DNA from: Silene latifolia
Lineage: Eukaryota > Streptophyta > Magnoliopsida > Caryophyllales > Caryophyllaceae
Length of the DNA stretch: 64,000 nucleotides
Direction of reading: 5' to 3'
Assembly (NCBI RefSeq): GCF_048544455.1
Contig: NC_133526.1
Span: 1,814,001-1,878,000 of the forward strand
This document shows positions 1 through 11,949 of this stretch, piece by piece. The notes under the pieces are model-generated. The model was not told the DNA's origin. It was given only the letters and a program-made list of their open reading frames with translations, and did not search any database. Positions within the stretch are counted from its first letter, which is position 1. Each line of letters opens with the position of its first letter. The translations under genes were made by a program, and so were the position numbers.

Positions 1-39
1 GAGCCATTGAGGCACTGGGGTAATGTTGTTGTTGTTGTA
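1..39 (+). repeat. 3' tail of a TTG-tailed SINE-like element (cut by window edge)
   Basis: The first bases end in a run of GTT units after a short unique stretch, and a similar GTT-ended stretch occurs near 19,785-19,800. Plant TS/Au-type SINEs end in such TTG or GTT tails. Only the tail is present, so the family is uncertain. Confidence 0.35.
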
Positions 40-728
40 TACATTTACAATTTATATATTGAAATTATGATGAGAGGTAAAATTAATCAACAAATTATGA
101 GACACGTTCACCTCTCCCGCTGTTAATATTATTACTTTCACAACATCCCCTGTTGATACTATTACGTTCACTACTTCTTCGGTTACTGTTGTTTGTTTTA
201 CTATTCCTGCTATTTTTAGGATTAACCCGTTAGTTTTAGTTTTGTCAAGCTCGTATATTTAAATAAATTAATATTTTCTTAAAATAGAATTGCTAGTTAA
301 TTTTTCATACTCTTTCCGTTGTTCCTCACTTATTACTTTCGATATGTGTTGTGACTACTATTACTTTCACTTCTCCCGCCGTCATTATTTTTTCTTTCAC
401 TACTCCCGCATTTATTATTGTTAATTTTAGTATTCCCGCTGCTGCTAGTATGACTTTCACTACTCTCATTGCTATATATTATTGTTGCTTTTACTACTCA
501 TATGGAAGGTTACTATCATAATAGTTGATTATTATATATTTAAATAAATCTGAAATATTAGTTTAGAATATTATTTAAGAGCAAACATTATTATTTACTA
601 ATTTACTACTCATATGGAAGGTTACTATCATAATAGTTGATTATTATATATTTAAATAAATCTGAAATATTAGATTAGAATATTATTTAAGAGCAAACAT
701 TATTATTTACTAATTAAATTACAAATTT
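40..728. other. AT-rich gene-free flank with degenerate short repeats
   Basis: No coding signal. From about 110 to 500 the + strand carries a loose series of roughly 30-60 bp units built around 'CTTTCACTACTCCCGC' followed by T/A-rich spacer, much diverged between copies. A clean 112-bp tandem duplication follows at 491-714. Confidence 0.5.
491..714. repeat. 112-bp tandem duplication
   Basis: Copy 1 is 491-602 and copy 2 is 603-714. I see a single substitution between them in the middle of the unit, so the duplication is recent. It lies just left of the large LTR element. Confidence 0.85.
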
Positions 729-813
729 AATGAATTATGGAATGTTATATTTTTTGGAAATCTGAATTGATTTACTTACCTTTTAATAGTTTCCAAAATA
801 TAACATATACTTA
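729..813. repeat. 85-bp hairpin-forming flank, copy 1 (outside the 5' LTR)
   Basis: This 85-bp stretch directly precedes the 5' LTR and recurs without visible difference at 11,001-11,085, directly inside the 3' LTR. It contains an inverted repeat of about 17-19 bp (arms near 741-758 and 790-806). It ends in ACTTA, the same 5 bp found right after the 3' LTR, so this copy looks like original host DNA at the insertion site. Confidence 0.85.
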
Positions 814-1403
814 TGATGGGGCATATTCTGCACCCGCTGACCAAGTCAACACATTGAGCAAGGTCAAAGATATCCACAGCAAGTCAACGGCTTAGACAAA
901 TTTAATCCTGACGAGGCCTGGCGGCTGTCGGATGGGTCCCGGCCGGGCAACCACCACCAGGGCACACATCCGCGAACTCATATCCAAGACCCCTCGGCGG
1001 TGAGTCAACAGGGCCCGCCGGCCTGCCATAGGTCCCTCGGCCGAGGGGTAGATCAGTCTTTCCACCTGCTAGCCACTTGGCCACTTGGCCACTACGTGAC
1101 AAAAGGTGAAAGTCTATAAATACTCCTCAACTATCATTGAGGAAAGGATCCACAATTGAACCTAAGAATCACTATTCATCTGGTAATATCTTCCTTATCT
1201 CTCTACAATTCGTATTTTGCCAAGTAACAACCACTTACCTCTCTAAGTTACTGACTTGAGCGTCGGAGTGAGTTCGCTCGGTCCAAAGCCGAGCCCTCAG
1301 TTTGTTCATCGTTTCAGGAGACCGCAAGGAGGATTCAACTAAAGACGTCATTCTACAAGCACGGGTGGTAACATATAACTGCTCTGGAATTACACCCGGA
1401 ACA
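814..1403 (+). repeat. 5' LTR of the Tat element (590 bp)
   Basis: Begins TGATGGGGCATATT and ends CACCCGGAACA. The same ends and length occur at 11,086-11,675, and in reverse orientation as a solo LTR at 58,032-58,625. A TATA-like TATAAATA lies at about 1,114-1,121 and probably marks the LTR promoter. Differences from the 3' LTR are confined to about 60-70 bp near 905-960. Confidence 0.95.
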
Positions 1404-1425
1404 ATTGGCGCCGTCTGTGGGAAAA
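1404..1425 (+). other. Primer-binding-site region
   Basis: Directly after the 5' LTR comes TTGGCGCCGTCTGTGGGAAA. A TGGCGCC start is usual for primer-binding sites of plant Tat and Athila elements. I do not assign the tRNA. Confidence 0.7.
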
Positions 1426-4400
1426 GATACTAGAAGCTAGTCACATTCATTCCCAAACAAAAAAAAAACAAAACAAAAACTCACCCAAAAAGCTAAGAAG
1501 ATGTCGAAACAACCAGAGAAGGTGTTGGTGGAAAACAAATTCTACCAAGACGACACATTCCACAACTCAGAAATCGGGCAGTCCCACCGCCGCCGATCAC
1601 CGATACGACGATCGGGACGCCCAAGGAACAAGATATGCCGCTGCCCGCCGACCAAGTCACCGTCCCGGGACATGTGGTTGATGCAAAGAAAGTCGGGCTA
1701 CTCCCGGACATAATTGCTAGTACGCCGGCTCACACTGTCACACCGACAAGAGCGGCGGAACCCGTCCAGGAGACCAGGGCCCAAAATGTGACTCCAAGAG
1801 ACTTGAATGGAGCACTGGAAGAAGCCGGCCCTGTCAAGACGCCGGGGGAGCCCAGAGCGCTAGTGGTAGACCTTAGTCCTTCCCGCACTCACGGGAGGAT
1901 GGCGTCGCGCCAGCGCCGACGAGGCACCCCCGCAGGAGTGAAGAAGTCCGACTCACCAGAGTCGGAGAAGAAGCCCGACTCACCAGAGTCGGAGAAGAAG
2001 CCCTTCCCGCCACGGGGAGAGGAGCCGGACTAGGGATGCGAGGAGCCGATCGCCGCGTGGCATTCGACACGTGGTCAGACAACCCCTAAGCGCCTACGTC
2101 CTAGATACCCCGGTGCCGACTAAGCTGAAGTTGCCACCTATAGCATACAAAGGAGAAGGCGACCCAACTGACCACGTCGAGGCTTACGAGTCTCACATGT
2201 CAGTATGGGAGCAACCCGATGAAGTTTGGTGCCGAATCTTCCCAACGACACTGCATGGGATGGCACAAAGTTGGTACAAGGGCTACCCGACGGGTCGGTA
2301 TACTTTATTACGCCGACCAAGGACACGTTCCTAGCCCGGTATTCCCCGCAACAAGAGGAGGGCCGTGGAGACCTCGGACCTCCGACTATCAGACAGGAAG
2401 GAAGCGAATCTCTCCGAAGTTATGTGAAGAGGTTCGACGCCAAGGTTTAGCAGATTCGTGAGCTGAACAGCGAACTGGCAGCCTTCGCGCTGATGAAAGG
2501 CCTCCCGAGAGGAGACCTAAAGAATGAGCTCATCAAGTGCGGCGGCCAAAGATTAGACTCCGCCAGGAAAATGACCGATCAAGCCATTAAGGTGGAGGAC
2601 TACCACAAAACCTGGGCAGGCCCCAGCGAGGCCGAGCACTCAGAAAGAAAAAGCCGCCGGGAGGACAACCCGGATGAAAGACGCCGTGACGATAATAGGT
2701 CACGGTCTGACAGGTCCACCAGGAAGCAGAACTCGGCGGACGCCGGGGGAGTTCGGGAACGAATCACCAGAGGCGGTACAATGATCACACCCCCCTGGCC
2801 GTGTCTGCCGCCGAGGTTTTCGCCCTGAGCAAGAGCGAGGGTCAGAAGTGGGAGAGGCCTCCCAGGCCGAGGAGTGACGGTGACACGAGCGATCGTGAGT
2901 ACCACGGCCACACCGGTCACCTTATCGACAACTCCGGCATCCAAGAATGCCATTGAAGAACTGATCCGGAAAGGGAGCCTCGGCAAATATGTTGCCAAAG
3001 GCCAAAAGACTGATGCCGACGGTTCAGATAAGAAATCCGTCTTCGAACGGATAGGAGTAATCCATGTCGTCATCGAGGGCAACGAGAGCGGTGGGTCCGC
3101 TCATGGGCACAAACGGCACCTGAACGAGCCGTATCGGCCATCAACTTTGTGCCCAACACAAATACTCCCGCTTCCAACATCCCCGATATAACTATTGGGA
3201 AGAAGGATTACGAGGAGTCATCGCCCCTCACAAATACCCACTCGTAGTCCACTTGGACATAGCCAACCACCTGGTGAAGAGGTGCCGATTGACACAGCGC
3301 CTACACAAACGTTATGTACAGCGAATGCTTTCTCAACCTCGGTCCGAAAGTTGAAGACTTGAGCCCCCGCACCAGCCCGTTGTACGCTTTTTCGGAGCCG
3401 GCTGGTACCCCTTGGGTCAATCAGCCGTCGGTGAGATTCGGCGAGGGAAGTGCGGCCAAAAACGTTATGTCTGAGTTCGTGGTCATTGACGGCTCGTCCG
3501 CCTACAACATTCTCGATAGGCCGAGTCACCCCGAGCGAGGCCGATGCGAATGTCCATCCGGCTCGACATTGATGTATGTCTCGGACCAGGGGGAAGCGCA
3601 TAAGCTCGTTTCAAAGAACGAAAAGGACGAAGTGGTCAATATCCAAGTGTCCGCCCGAGGGTACAACATGCAATCCTTCAAAGTGGCGAAGAAGTCAGAG
3701 AAGGGGAAGAGCCCATCCTTGCAACAGGAGGGCGAGCACATGGGTGCCACCGTCGGCATGGTTGAAGGAGCGGAGACCGAAGAGGTGGAGATTAACCCAG
3801 CCGCACCGTAACTATCGGTGTTAACCCGGAGCCAAGATTCGAGCCGCACTCCTAGATCTGCGTGAAAGAACAAAGACGTCTTCGCCTACTCGCGGCCGAG
3901 ATGCCGGCGTGAACCGGGAAGTAATTATTCACAAGCTAAACGTACTCCCCACCGCTCGCCCCGTCAAGCAAAGGATGAGGAACTCCTCAGTCGAGAAAGA
4001 TGAGGCCATCAAAGCCGAGGTAGATAAATTACTCGCGCAGCTTCATCATGCCTTGTACCTATCCTGAATGGTTAGCTAATGTTGTAATGGTGAGGAAATC
4101 ATCAGGGGCATGGAGGATGTGTGTAGATTTTACCAATCTTAATAAAGCGTGCCCCAAAGATTGCTATCCCTTGCCTCGAATAGATAGCTTAATCGACGCG
4201 ACGGCAGGCTACACTATGCTGAGCCTGCTGGACGCCTTCTCGGGGTATCATCAGGTATTCATGGCCGAGGAAGACATGCCCAAATGCGCATTCATCACTG
4301 CTAACGGCACATACATGTATAAAATGATGCCGTTTGGTTTAAAGAACGCCGGCGCAACTTACACAAGACTAGTGGACAAGGTGTTCCAAGATCAGAAAGG

Positions 4401-7081
4401 GCGAAACATTGAGGCTTACGTCGACGATGCTATTGTAAAAAGCAAGTCCGACAGCGAGCACTTGGCCGATTTACACGAGACATTTTGTTCACTAAGAAAA
4501 TACAAGATGAAGCTCAACCCAATGAAATGAAACTTCGGTGTCCGGGCAGGTAAGTTCCTCGGCGTACTTGTCAGTGCCAGAGGAATTGACGCCAATCCAG
4601 ACAAAGTCCAGGCGATCCTAGACCTACCGGAGCCGAGAAATCGAAAGGAGGTCATGATGCTGACCGGGAGGATGGCGGCTCTAGCCCGTTTCATCTCTCG
4701 GTCAGCCGACAAAAGCACCCCATTCTTCAAGGTGTTGAAGGGGAATAAAGACTTCGGGCTGGGGAGGAGCGAGCACACTTTCAAACAACCGAAAGCTCAT
4801 CTTCGTACTCTCCCAACCCTATCCAGCCGATCTTGGGGAAACACTCTTGTACCAGTACATAGCGATTACCTCGCCACGGTCGGTCCGTGATCGTCGAGAA
4901 GAGGACAAGCAACAGCACCCAATCTACTTTGTCAGCCATACACTGTTGCCCGCCGAGAGAAATTACCCGTTGATTGAAAAAGCAGCCTTTGCCGTCGTCG
5001 TCGCTTCAAGGAAACTGAAACCCTACTTCGACGCACATCCCGTGACGGTCCTAACCGACCAGCCGTTGGAGAAAGCATTGGAAAAATTTGAGCAATCCGG
5101 CAGGCTCATCAAATGGGCAGTAGAGCTATCCGGCCGGATTCAAGTACAAAGCGAGGCCCTCAATAAAAGGACAGGCACCGGGCATTTCCTGGCCGAATGC
5201 ACATACCAAGAAGAGCAAAACCCCGGAGTATGGGAGGTATATACCGACGGGTCCTCCACGACGAACACTCGGAGCCGGATACTTATCATCACCCAAACGG
5301 GGACGAGTTCGAGTACGCCTTGAAATTTACCTTCTCGGCCTCAAACAACGAATCCGAATACGAGGCGGTGATAACCGGAGTCGAGCTAGCTAGGGCCGCA
5401 GGGGCGGAGCACATAGTTGCAAAAACAGATTCACTTTTGGTGGCTAATCAGATCGAGGAGAGTACGAGACTCGAGACGACGGAATGGTAAGATACCTGGA
5501 AAGGGTAAAAGCCGACACCTCGAAGTTGAAATCTTTTCGATACAATGCATTCCCAGTGTCCGAGAACAACCGAGCCGACGCTCTCTCAAAACTCGTCGTT
5601 CAACCATCAAGAATGTCACCAACCGTCTTTGGTGGACATCGGAATGCCAAGAGCATTAATGAGGCCGTCGGCATGGTGGGTAACATAGAGACCGAGACAA
5701 CGTGGATGACTCCGATATTGAAATACAAATTGACAAATGAACTACCTAAGACCGCAGTCTCGCAGAAAATAAAGAGGATCGCAGCAAGGTACTTGGTGTT
5801 TGAAGGGGAATTGTACAGGAGGTCCGTGACGAGGCCACTCTTAAAGTGCGTCGGTCCACCGACGCGGAGCTAATCTTGTGAGAGATCCACGAAGGCATCT
5901 CGGCCATCACATGGGGGCAAGAACACTAGCCCACAAAGCTCTCCGAGCCGGCTACTTCGCCCACCATGCTTGCGATTCCGAGCCAAGACCAAAAATGCAA
6001 CAATCACAAATGCATGCTCCGGTGATACATGCGCCGTCCCGAGACTCGGCAATGGTACTTAATCCCCTTCCTTTCGCACAGTGGGGGATGGATCTACTAG
6101 GGCCATTTCCAACGGCATCCGGCGGAAGAAAATTCTTAATTGTCGCCGTTGATTACTTCACCAAATGGGTTGAAGGCGTAGCAAGATTCCTCGCAAAGAC
6201 GACAAGCAATGTAAGAAAGGTAATCTGGGAAAATGTCATAACTCGTTTTGGGTTACCCCAAGTCATGGTATTCGACCACGGCCGAGAGTTTTGGAGTGAC
6301 ACAATAATGAGCTGGCTGGAAGAACTCGGTATCAAATTTGCATACTCGTCCGTCTGCCACCCACAGAGCAACGGACAGGCGGAGGCAGCCAATAAAACAA
6401 TCCTCAATGGTTTGAAGAAGACAGTTGAAGACCTAAAGCGAAGATGGGCCGATGAACTACCCGGCGTCCTATGGTCCCTGCGAACCACGGAGAAGGAAGC
6501 AACGGGGTACAGTCCGTTCCACTTAGTCTACGGGTCCGAAGCAGTCCTGCCAATTGAAGCAACGGTGCCGACATTCAGAACGGCCACCTTTAACCCGGTT
6601 GAAAATGAGGAAGGCATAAGAACCTCTCTAGACCTAGTTGAAGAAAGCCGAGATACAGCACGCCTCAACTTGGCGGTGTACCAAAACCGAATGAGAAGAG
6701 CTTACAACCGAAGAGTCCACAAAAGGGACTTGAAAGTAGGGGATCTAGTCCTAAGAAAGTCGGCCGCCACCAACAAGGGAAACATTCATGGTAAACTAAC
6801 GGCCAACTGGGAGGGTCCCTACAAAGTGGTTGAAGAAATGAGGCCGGGTACATACCGGTTGACCGACATGGAAGGTGTGCCTCTGATGAGCCATTGGAAC
6901 ACTGACAATCTCAGGAAATACTTTGTGTAGCGGCGGAGGTGTCCAAAACAATTGTTGGCACCCCAACGCAGGTTTACATCTAATGAAGAATCACTCAATT
7001 TTTCCATCAAAGTGTTTATCCCCTCCGCAGTCATATCGAGGTAGACGCCACGGCCCAAGCCGCGCAGTCACCCCAAGGACG

Positions 7082-7476
7082 CTGTCGCGTCGTAACCCCT
7101 AGTCGCCTCGGCCAACCGAAGGCCTGGCAGGGGACACAACGATCGATACGCCAACTCATGCTGTCGCGTCGTAACCCCTAGTCGCCTCGGCCAATCGAAG
7201 GCCTGGCAGAGGACACAGCGATCGATACGCCAACTCATGCTGTCGCGTCGTAACCCCTAGTCGCCTCGGCCAACCGAAGGACAGGCAGGGGACACAACGA
7301 TCGATACGCCAACTCATGCTGTCGCGTCGTAACCCCTAGTCGCCTCGGCCAACCGAAGGGCAGGCAGGGGACACAACGATCGAAACGCCAACTTACGCTG
7401 TCGCGCCGTAACCCCTGGTCGCCTCGGTCCGCCGATGGCCAGGCAGGGGACACAACGGTCGATACGCTAACATGTT
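7082..7476 (+). repeat. 79-bp tandem array, five units, inside the Tat element
   Basis: Units start at 7,082, 7,161, 7,240, 7,319 and 7,398, an exact 79-bp spacing. Each opens with CTGTCGCG and contains CGCCTCGGCC and a GATCGATACGCC-like end. The last unit is the most diverged. The array lies just after integrase. Tat/Ogre elements are known to carry tandem repeats in this region, some of which have given rise to genomic satellites. Confidence 0.92.
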
Positions 7477-8063
7477 CACAACGGCGGTTGGGAAATGCAA
7501 ATCCGACGCCTCGGCCAGACCGAGAGTGAAAGAGGAAGCGACCAACACGCTAACATGTTCAAGAAAAAGACGTTAAACGCAGTTGAGATACACATTCTAG
7601 CTACCTCGGCTGAGCTGAAGGTAAAGATGAAAGAGCGCTCAATTAATAACGCAAGAAGACAAGAAAAGACCTCGGCCAAGCCAGAGGCAAAACAAGCGAA
7701 CTTTCATTAATCACAGCGGATTACAAACAAGAAGAGTGCAGACGACGGCCGTCCCCATAGGGATAAGCCAAAACGCAACCTACCAGAGTTTTACATAAAC
7801 AAGGAAAGGAAAAGCAAAAGATTACAGACATGATATTTGAAGCGCCAAAAGATGGCAGGGAGGAAAGGCTCAGTAGTTGGCCCCCGAACAGCTAAAGCTA
7901 TCCGAGATGCCGGGTGAGTCTGGTGACGACCGCCCGTCTCCCTACGCTGATGCTTTGCCCACCATCGGCAAGGCAGGCCAACTTCTTCGGTGGCCCGCCC
8001 AGAGGAAAGCTTGCCATCTCCACATGCCTTGACCTTTCCCTTTCACCTCCTCTTCGGCCTCCT

Positions 8064-10397
8064 TCACCTTTGCAGCATAGGCCGCCTTGGCCTCGGCTTA
8101 TCCGAGCCGCCTTCGCCACCTCCTCTTTTTCCGCAACCGCCTTTTCCGCGGATCCGCCATCTCGTCCGTAAGCTGTTCAAATTTCTCCCATGGAAAGGAG
8201 TCTTCGGGAATGAGCCTCTTGATTGCCTCCCCGGTCGCTTCCTCGGCCGATCCCGAATTGAGCGCACGGTCGGGAGGATCTTATCTTGAAGCACCTCAAT
8301 GTCCTTCTCTCTTTGGGCAAGAAATGACCCTAGTGTCCGCGAGAGCCTCCGACCGAGCCTCATACATCCCCTCCATTCTTCCCTTTTGGCAACAACGGCG
8401 TCGTAGCCACCCTTATACCTGTCCCGCTCCTCCAAAGAATCGGGCAGAGGTGGCATCAGCCAGGCCTCAACTTTGGCCTTCTCGGCCGCAGTCGCTTCTC
8501 AACTTCCTCCGCACGCTTCCGAGCAGCCAGGAGGTCAAGCTTAGCCTTCCCGGCTTCTCCCTTTGCAGCGGAGAGATCAAGCTTGAGCCGTTGGATCGAT
8601 GGCCACCGGGCCATGGCCTGTTCTTGCTCCATAATGTAGGAGCCGGCCGATTGAGTCCACTTCGCCAGCCTCTTGGATATTTTTGTACCCTCCGCCACAA
8701 GCTCGGCGGGGGAACCTTCCTGAGTGCGAGTCAACGGTGACACTCCTATCACCCGCCTTCTCAGGCTACTTCTCTAATTGCCGCTCAAGAAGAACGGCGG
8801 CTGCCGACGGCGATCTACAAAAATTTACACACAACAGCATCCATGTCAACATTCATCGACACATCAGAGAGTCTGTCATCGGGAATGCATAATGAACCAG
8901 CTAAGTCTGAACCACAGGTTAGGTCCGTACCAGTCTGGACCCTCTTAGTTGGAGGACCGGGTGAATCAGTCTTTTCCCAGCAGCGATGCAGGTTTGCAAT
9001 GGCTCTTTTCTCTTCTTGGGAGAAGGAGGGCCCTTCGCAACGGTCACCATCTCCTCGGAGACATCGATGACCTCCACATGCTCCTTCTGAACCGTTGGGG
9101 TTGAAGAGGGAGCTGGGATCGACAACGTCGCAGACCTGACCTTGCCTTTGATGTTCTCTTCGACACCCCGAGAACCCGTGCTTGAGCCGCCGCCTGATCC
9201 AGCGCCTTCAGCTGCTTGTCCATAAGTTCGTTGGGAGCCAATCTACGATCACGCGTGTCAGCCTGAGGGTGTTGCTCAACGACGTTCCCGTCCTTATCAA
9301 GCCCCAACCTCTTCAAGGTTTCCTCAGACAGATCCTAGCCAAACCGGTCTGCAAGAAACCAGACAAAAGTTACATAAAAGAAGTAAAACAAAGCTCTAAA
9401 AACAGGAGCGTAACAGGCAAAAATGGGCCTCACACCGACCCTACTCACCCTGGTTGAGGGCCGGTATGAGGCCGACGCGGCAAAGCAGCTCATCCTGAAG
9501 AATAATCTGAGTCGGGGGCACCCATCCCTTCTCAAAGATCAAACAACAGATCGCCCGCTCCTCGTCGCACTAAGAGCAACCCTGCTGGCATCCATCTTGT
9601 GCTTACTCTGGGAGACCCATTTTTCACGCTCCCTTTTACTCTCGCACCGTAAGTTGACTTGGTGCTGGAAGGACCGGGGCAAAGGATAGTCATCCGGCAC
9701 TTTGACATACACCCACCGCCCCTTCCAGTCCTTGCAAGAAGAAAGCTTATCAACGAAGAGGGTGCCCGGCTCCATCTGCACGCTGTACCACCCCACCTTA
9801 CCGGGGGTCGATGCCCGAAGATGATGAAGCCGGCGGAATAAATTAACTGTAGGTACCTCCCCCTTGAAAAGACAGAGCCACACGGCCAACTATCGTCCCC
9901 AACACCAACGGATGCGGTGAGCCACGGCAACGTTCATAGCTTTGACGATGGCCGCGACGTATTTATTCAAAGGAAACCGGAGGCCATACTCCGATGCCTG
10001 ATATATACGCCGATATGCCCTGAGGAGGGCAACAGACCGCTGACCCTTCCTGGGATAACAATTTTGTACCCCTCACCGAAGTAGAAATGACCCTCGAAAA
10101 GAGTTCCACCAGAAACAATCAAGCGAATTTATTGGTCCAGGCACGTCGGAGACTACCACGCACGCCTCGCCGTGGCCCAGGATAGGCGGCCTCTCCTCAC
10201 CGTAAGGAATCCTTCCTCACAGTCATCATCAACATCATCATCCTCCCCACCCTCCGGAGCTTTTGGATCGACTTCGGAGACGGAGACCTAGGGCCCCCAA
10301 ACCTTATCGGGATGGCGTTTAGTATCTCCTCCTCACCAAGACGCGACGGGAACCCCCAGCCTTGCAGCTTACTAGGTCCAACACCAGCAGAAGACAT
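8064..10397 (-). pseudogene. Antisense extra-gene region of the Tat element (broken)
   Basis: On the strand opposite to gag-pol lies a run of coding-like segments. One near 9,540-9,890 reads VNLFRRLHHLRAS, then VGWYSV, then DWKGRWVYVKVPDDYP, a pattern I associate with the plant family named 'transposase (putative), gypsy type' (PF04195). Nearer 8,456-8,752 is an alanine-, leucine- and lysine-rich coiled-coil-like segment, as in the C-terminal half of such proteins. Antisense extra genes between integrase and the 3' LTR are known in Retand- and Grande-type Tat elements, and their role is unknown. The gene is broken. The family name is from memory and the extent is approximate. Confidence 0.65.
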
Positions 10398-11000
10398 GTT
10401 ACAACAAAACTTACGAGTTAAAGAGAGAATTTATTTGTTTACCTTGAAGAAAATCGCCACGCCGGAGTAATAATTCTGAAAGCTAGAGAGAGGTTTCATC
10501 ACAAGGGCTAGAAAGAAGGAAATTTTTGAGGAAATGAAATTGGTGGCCAATTTCAGGGACTAAGTACCCTATTTATAGAGGAAAGCCCATGAAGAGGGAC
10601 CAATCAGGGCACACCCATGAAACGTCGACCAATCAAGAATCGGACACGTGTCGGACATGCACCACGGAATGTCAATCGTTGCAACTTTGAATGTCAACCA
10701 ATGCAACAAAGTGACCAAGCGTCTTCAACACGCCCCTTCATATCTCTCTGCCTGTTCATCTTCCTCAAAGAAAATCCTAAGTATCTGTTTCTCCGCCGCC
10801 ATATGATCAACCAGGCCGTAAAGCACCGGCCAGGGGCAATCAAAACAACCGAAGACTTCCACCCCGGTCTCGGCCAGCGTCATTGCCTTTTCCACATCGG
10901 ATGTCCATTACACAACCATGTGGAGGGGGGATATGGTACGGCCTAAGCAGAGCCACGCCAAGGTAGAAGAAGCCGGGGCAGAAAAATTTCACTTGCGCAG

Positions 11001-11085
11001 AATGAATTATGGAATGTTATATTTTTTGGAAATCTGAATTGATTTACTTACCTTTTAATAGTTTCCAAAATATAACATATACTTA
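11001..11085. repeat. 85-bp hairpin-forming flank, copy 2 (inside the 3' LTR)
   Basis: Matches 729-813 along its whole length and abuts the 3' LTR on the inner side. Finding host flank in this position is not a product of normal retrotransposition. See the findings for interpretation. Confidence 0.85.
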
Positions 11086-11675
11086 TGATGGGGCATATTC
11101 TGCACCCGCTGACCAAGTCAACACATTGAGCAAGGTCAAAGATATCCACAGCAAGTCAACGGCTTAGACAAATTTAACAACGAGGCTCTGTCGGCTGTCG
11201 GATGGGTCCCGGCCGGGCAACCAGCCAGCCAGGGCACACATCCGCGAACTCATATCCAAGACCCCTCGGCGGTGAGTCAACAGGGCCCGCCGGCCTGCCA
11301 TAGGTCCCTCGGCCGAGGGGTAGATCAGTCTTTCCACCTGCTAGCCACTTGGCCACTTGGCCACTACGTGACAAAAGGTGAAAGTCTATAAATACTCCTC
11401 AACTATCATTGAGGAAAGGATCCACAATTGAACCTAAGAATCACTATTCATCTGGTAATATCTTCCTTATCTCTCTACAATTCGTATTTTGCCAAGTAAC
11501 AACCACTTACCTCTCTAAGTTACTGACTTGAGCGTCGGAGTGAGTTCGCTCGGTCCAAAGCCGAGCCCTCAGTTTGTTCATCGTTTCAGGAGACCGCAAG
11601 GAGGATTCAACTAAAGACGTCATTCTACAAGCACGGGTGGTAACATATAACTGCTCTGGAATTACACCCGGAACA
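11086..11675 (+). repeat. 3' LTR of the Tat element (590 bp)
   Basis: Same ends and length as the 5' LTR, with few differences clustered near 11,175-11,235. It is followed directly by ACTTA, the right copy of the target duplication. Confidence 0.95.
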
Positions 11676-11949
11676 ACTTATATATTATATTTATGTATGT
11701 TAAATAATTAACATATTTATACTAATTAGTACCATAAGTGGGACCCGTTTGTTTTAAGGAAACTCGCCATATTCTAATATTTTCTAAATTTATATTTTTA
11801 ACCAAACCTATATAATATTTGCATTGAAGTCCCTTGTTCAGGTCCATCACACGGCGCTAGCGATTTAAAACTATATAGTATAATTAATGTGTATAGATTT
11901 ATTTAATTGCATGAAAGTCCCTTGGTTTCTGGAATTAATATATAGTATT

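Larger units (their letters stand above)
814..11675 (+). mobile_element. Broken Ty3/Gypsy LTR retrotransposon, Tat/Retand lineage
   Basis: The element has TG...CA LTRs at both ends and the same 5-bp target duplication ACTTA at 809-813 and 11,676-11,680. A primer-binding-like site follows the 5' LTR. The parts appear in the usual order on the + strand: gag (about 1,500-2,830, with the alpha-helical capsid-type region), aspartic protease region (about 3,270-3,570), reverse transcriptase (about 4,000-4,880, YVDDA box), RNase H (about 5,200-5,650) and integrase (about 5,860-6,930, with the GLPQ, D and E-type core). Integrase before the 3' end marks it as Ty3/Gypsy, and no chromodomain is seen. 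The 4 kb between integrase and the 3' LTR, with a tandem repeat and an antisense gene remnant, is the signature of the Tat group. The coding part is broken with several interruptions. The two LTRs are nearly identical, which suggests a young copy or later LTR homogenisation. Confidence 0.93.

Noticed and set aside
731-1403. LTR starting at TGAATTATGG (731) because the identity with the 3' end begins there
   Set aside because: The solo LTR at 58,032-58,625 starts at TGATGGGG and has its own perfect target duplication, and ACTTA flanks fit only the border at 814.
2600-3082. Long open frames on the - strand across gag (also 3,218-3,601 and 3,526-3,873)
   Set aside because: They mirror the GC-rich sense coding region of the retroelement and show no family features.
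8087-8740. 217-residue + strand open frame downstream of integrase
   Set aside because: It is the reverse of the antisense gene region, whose - strand reading has recognisable features; the + reading does not.
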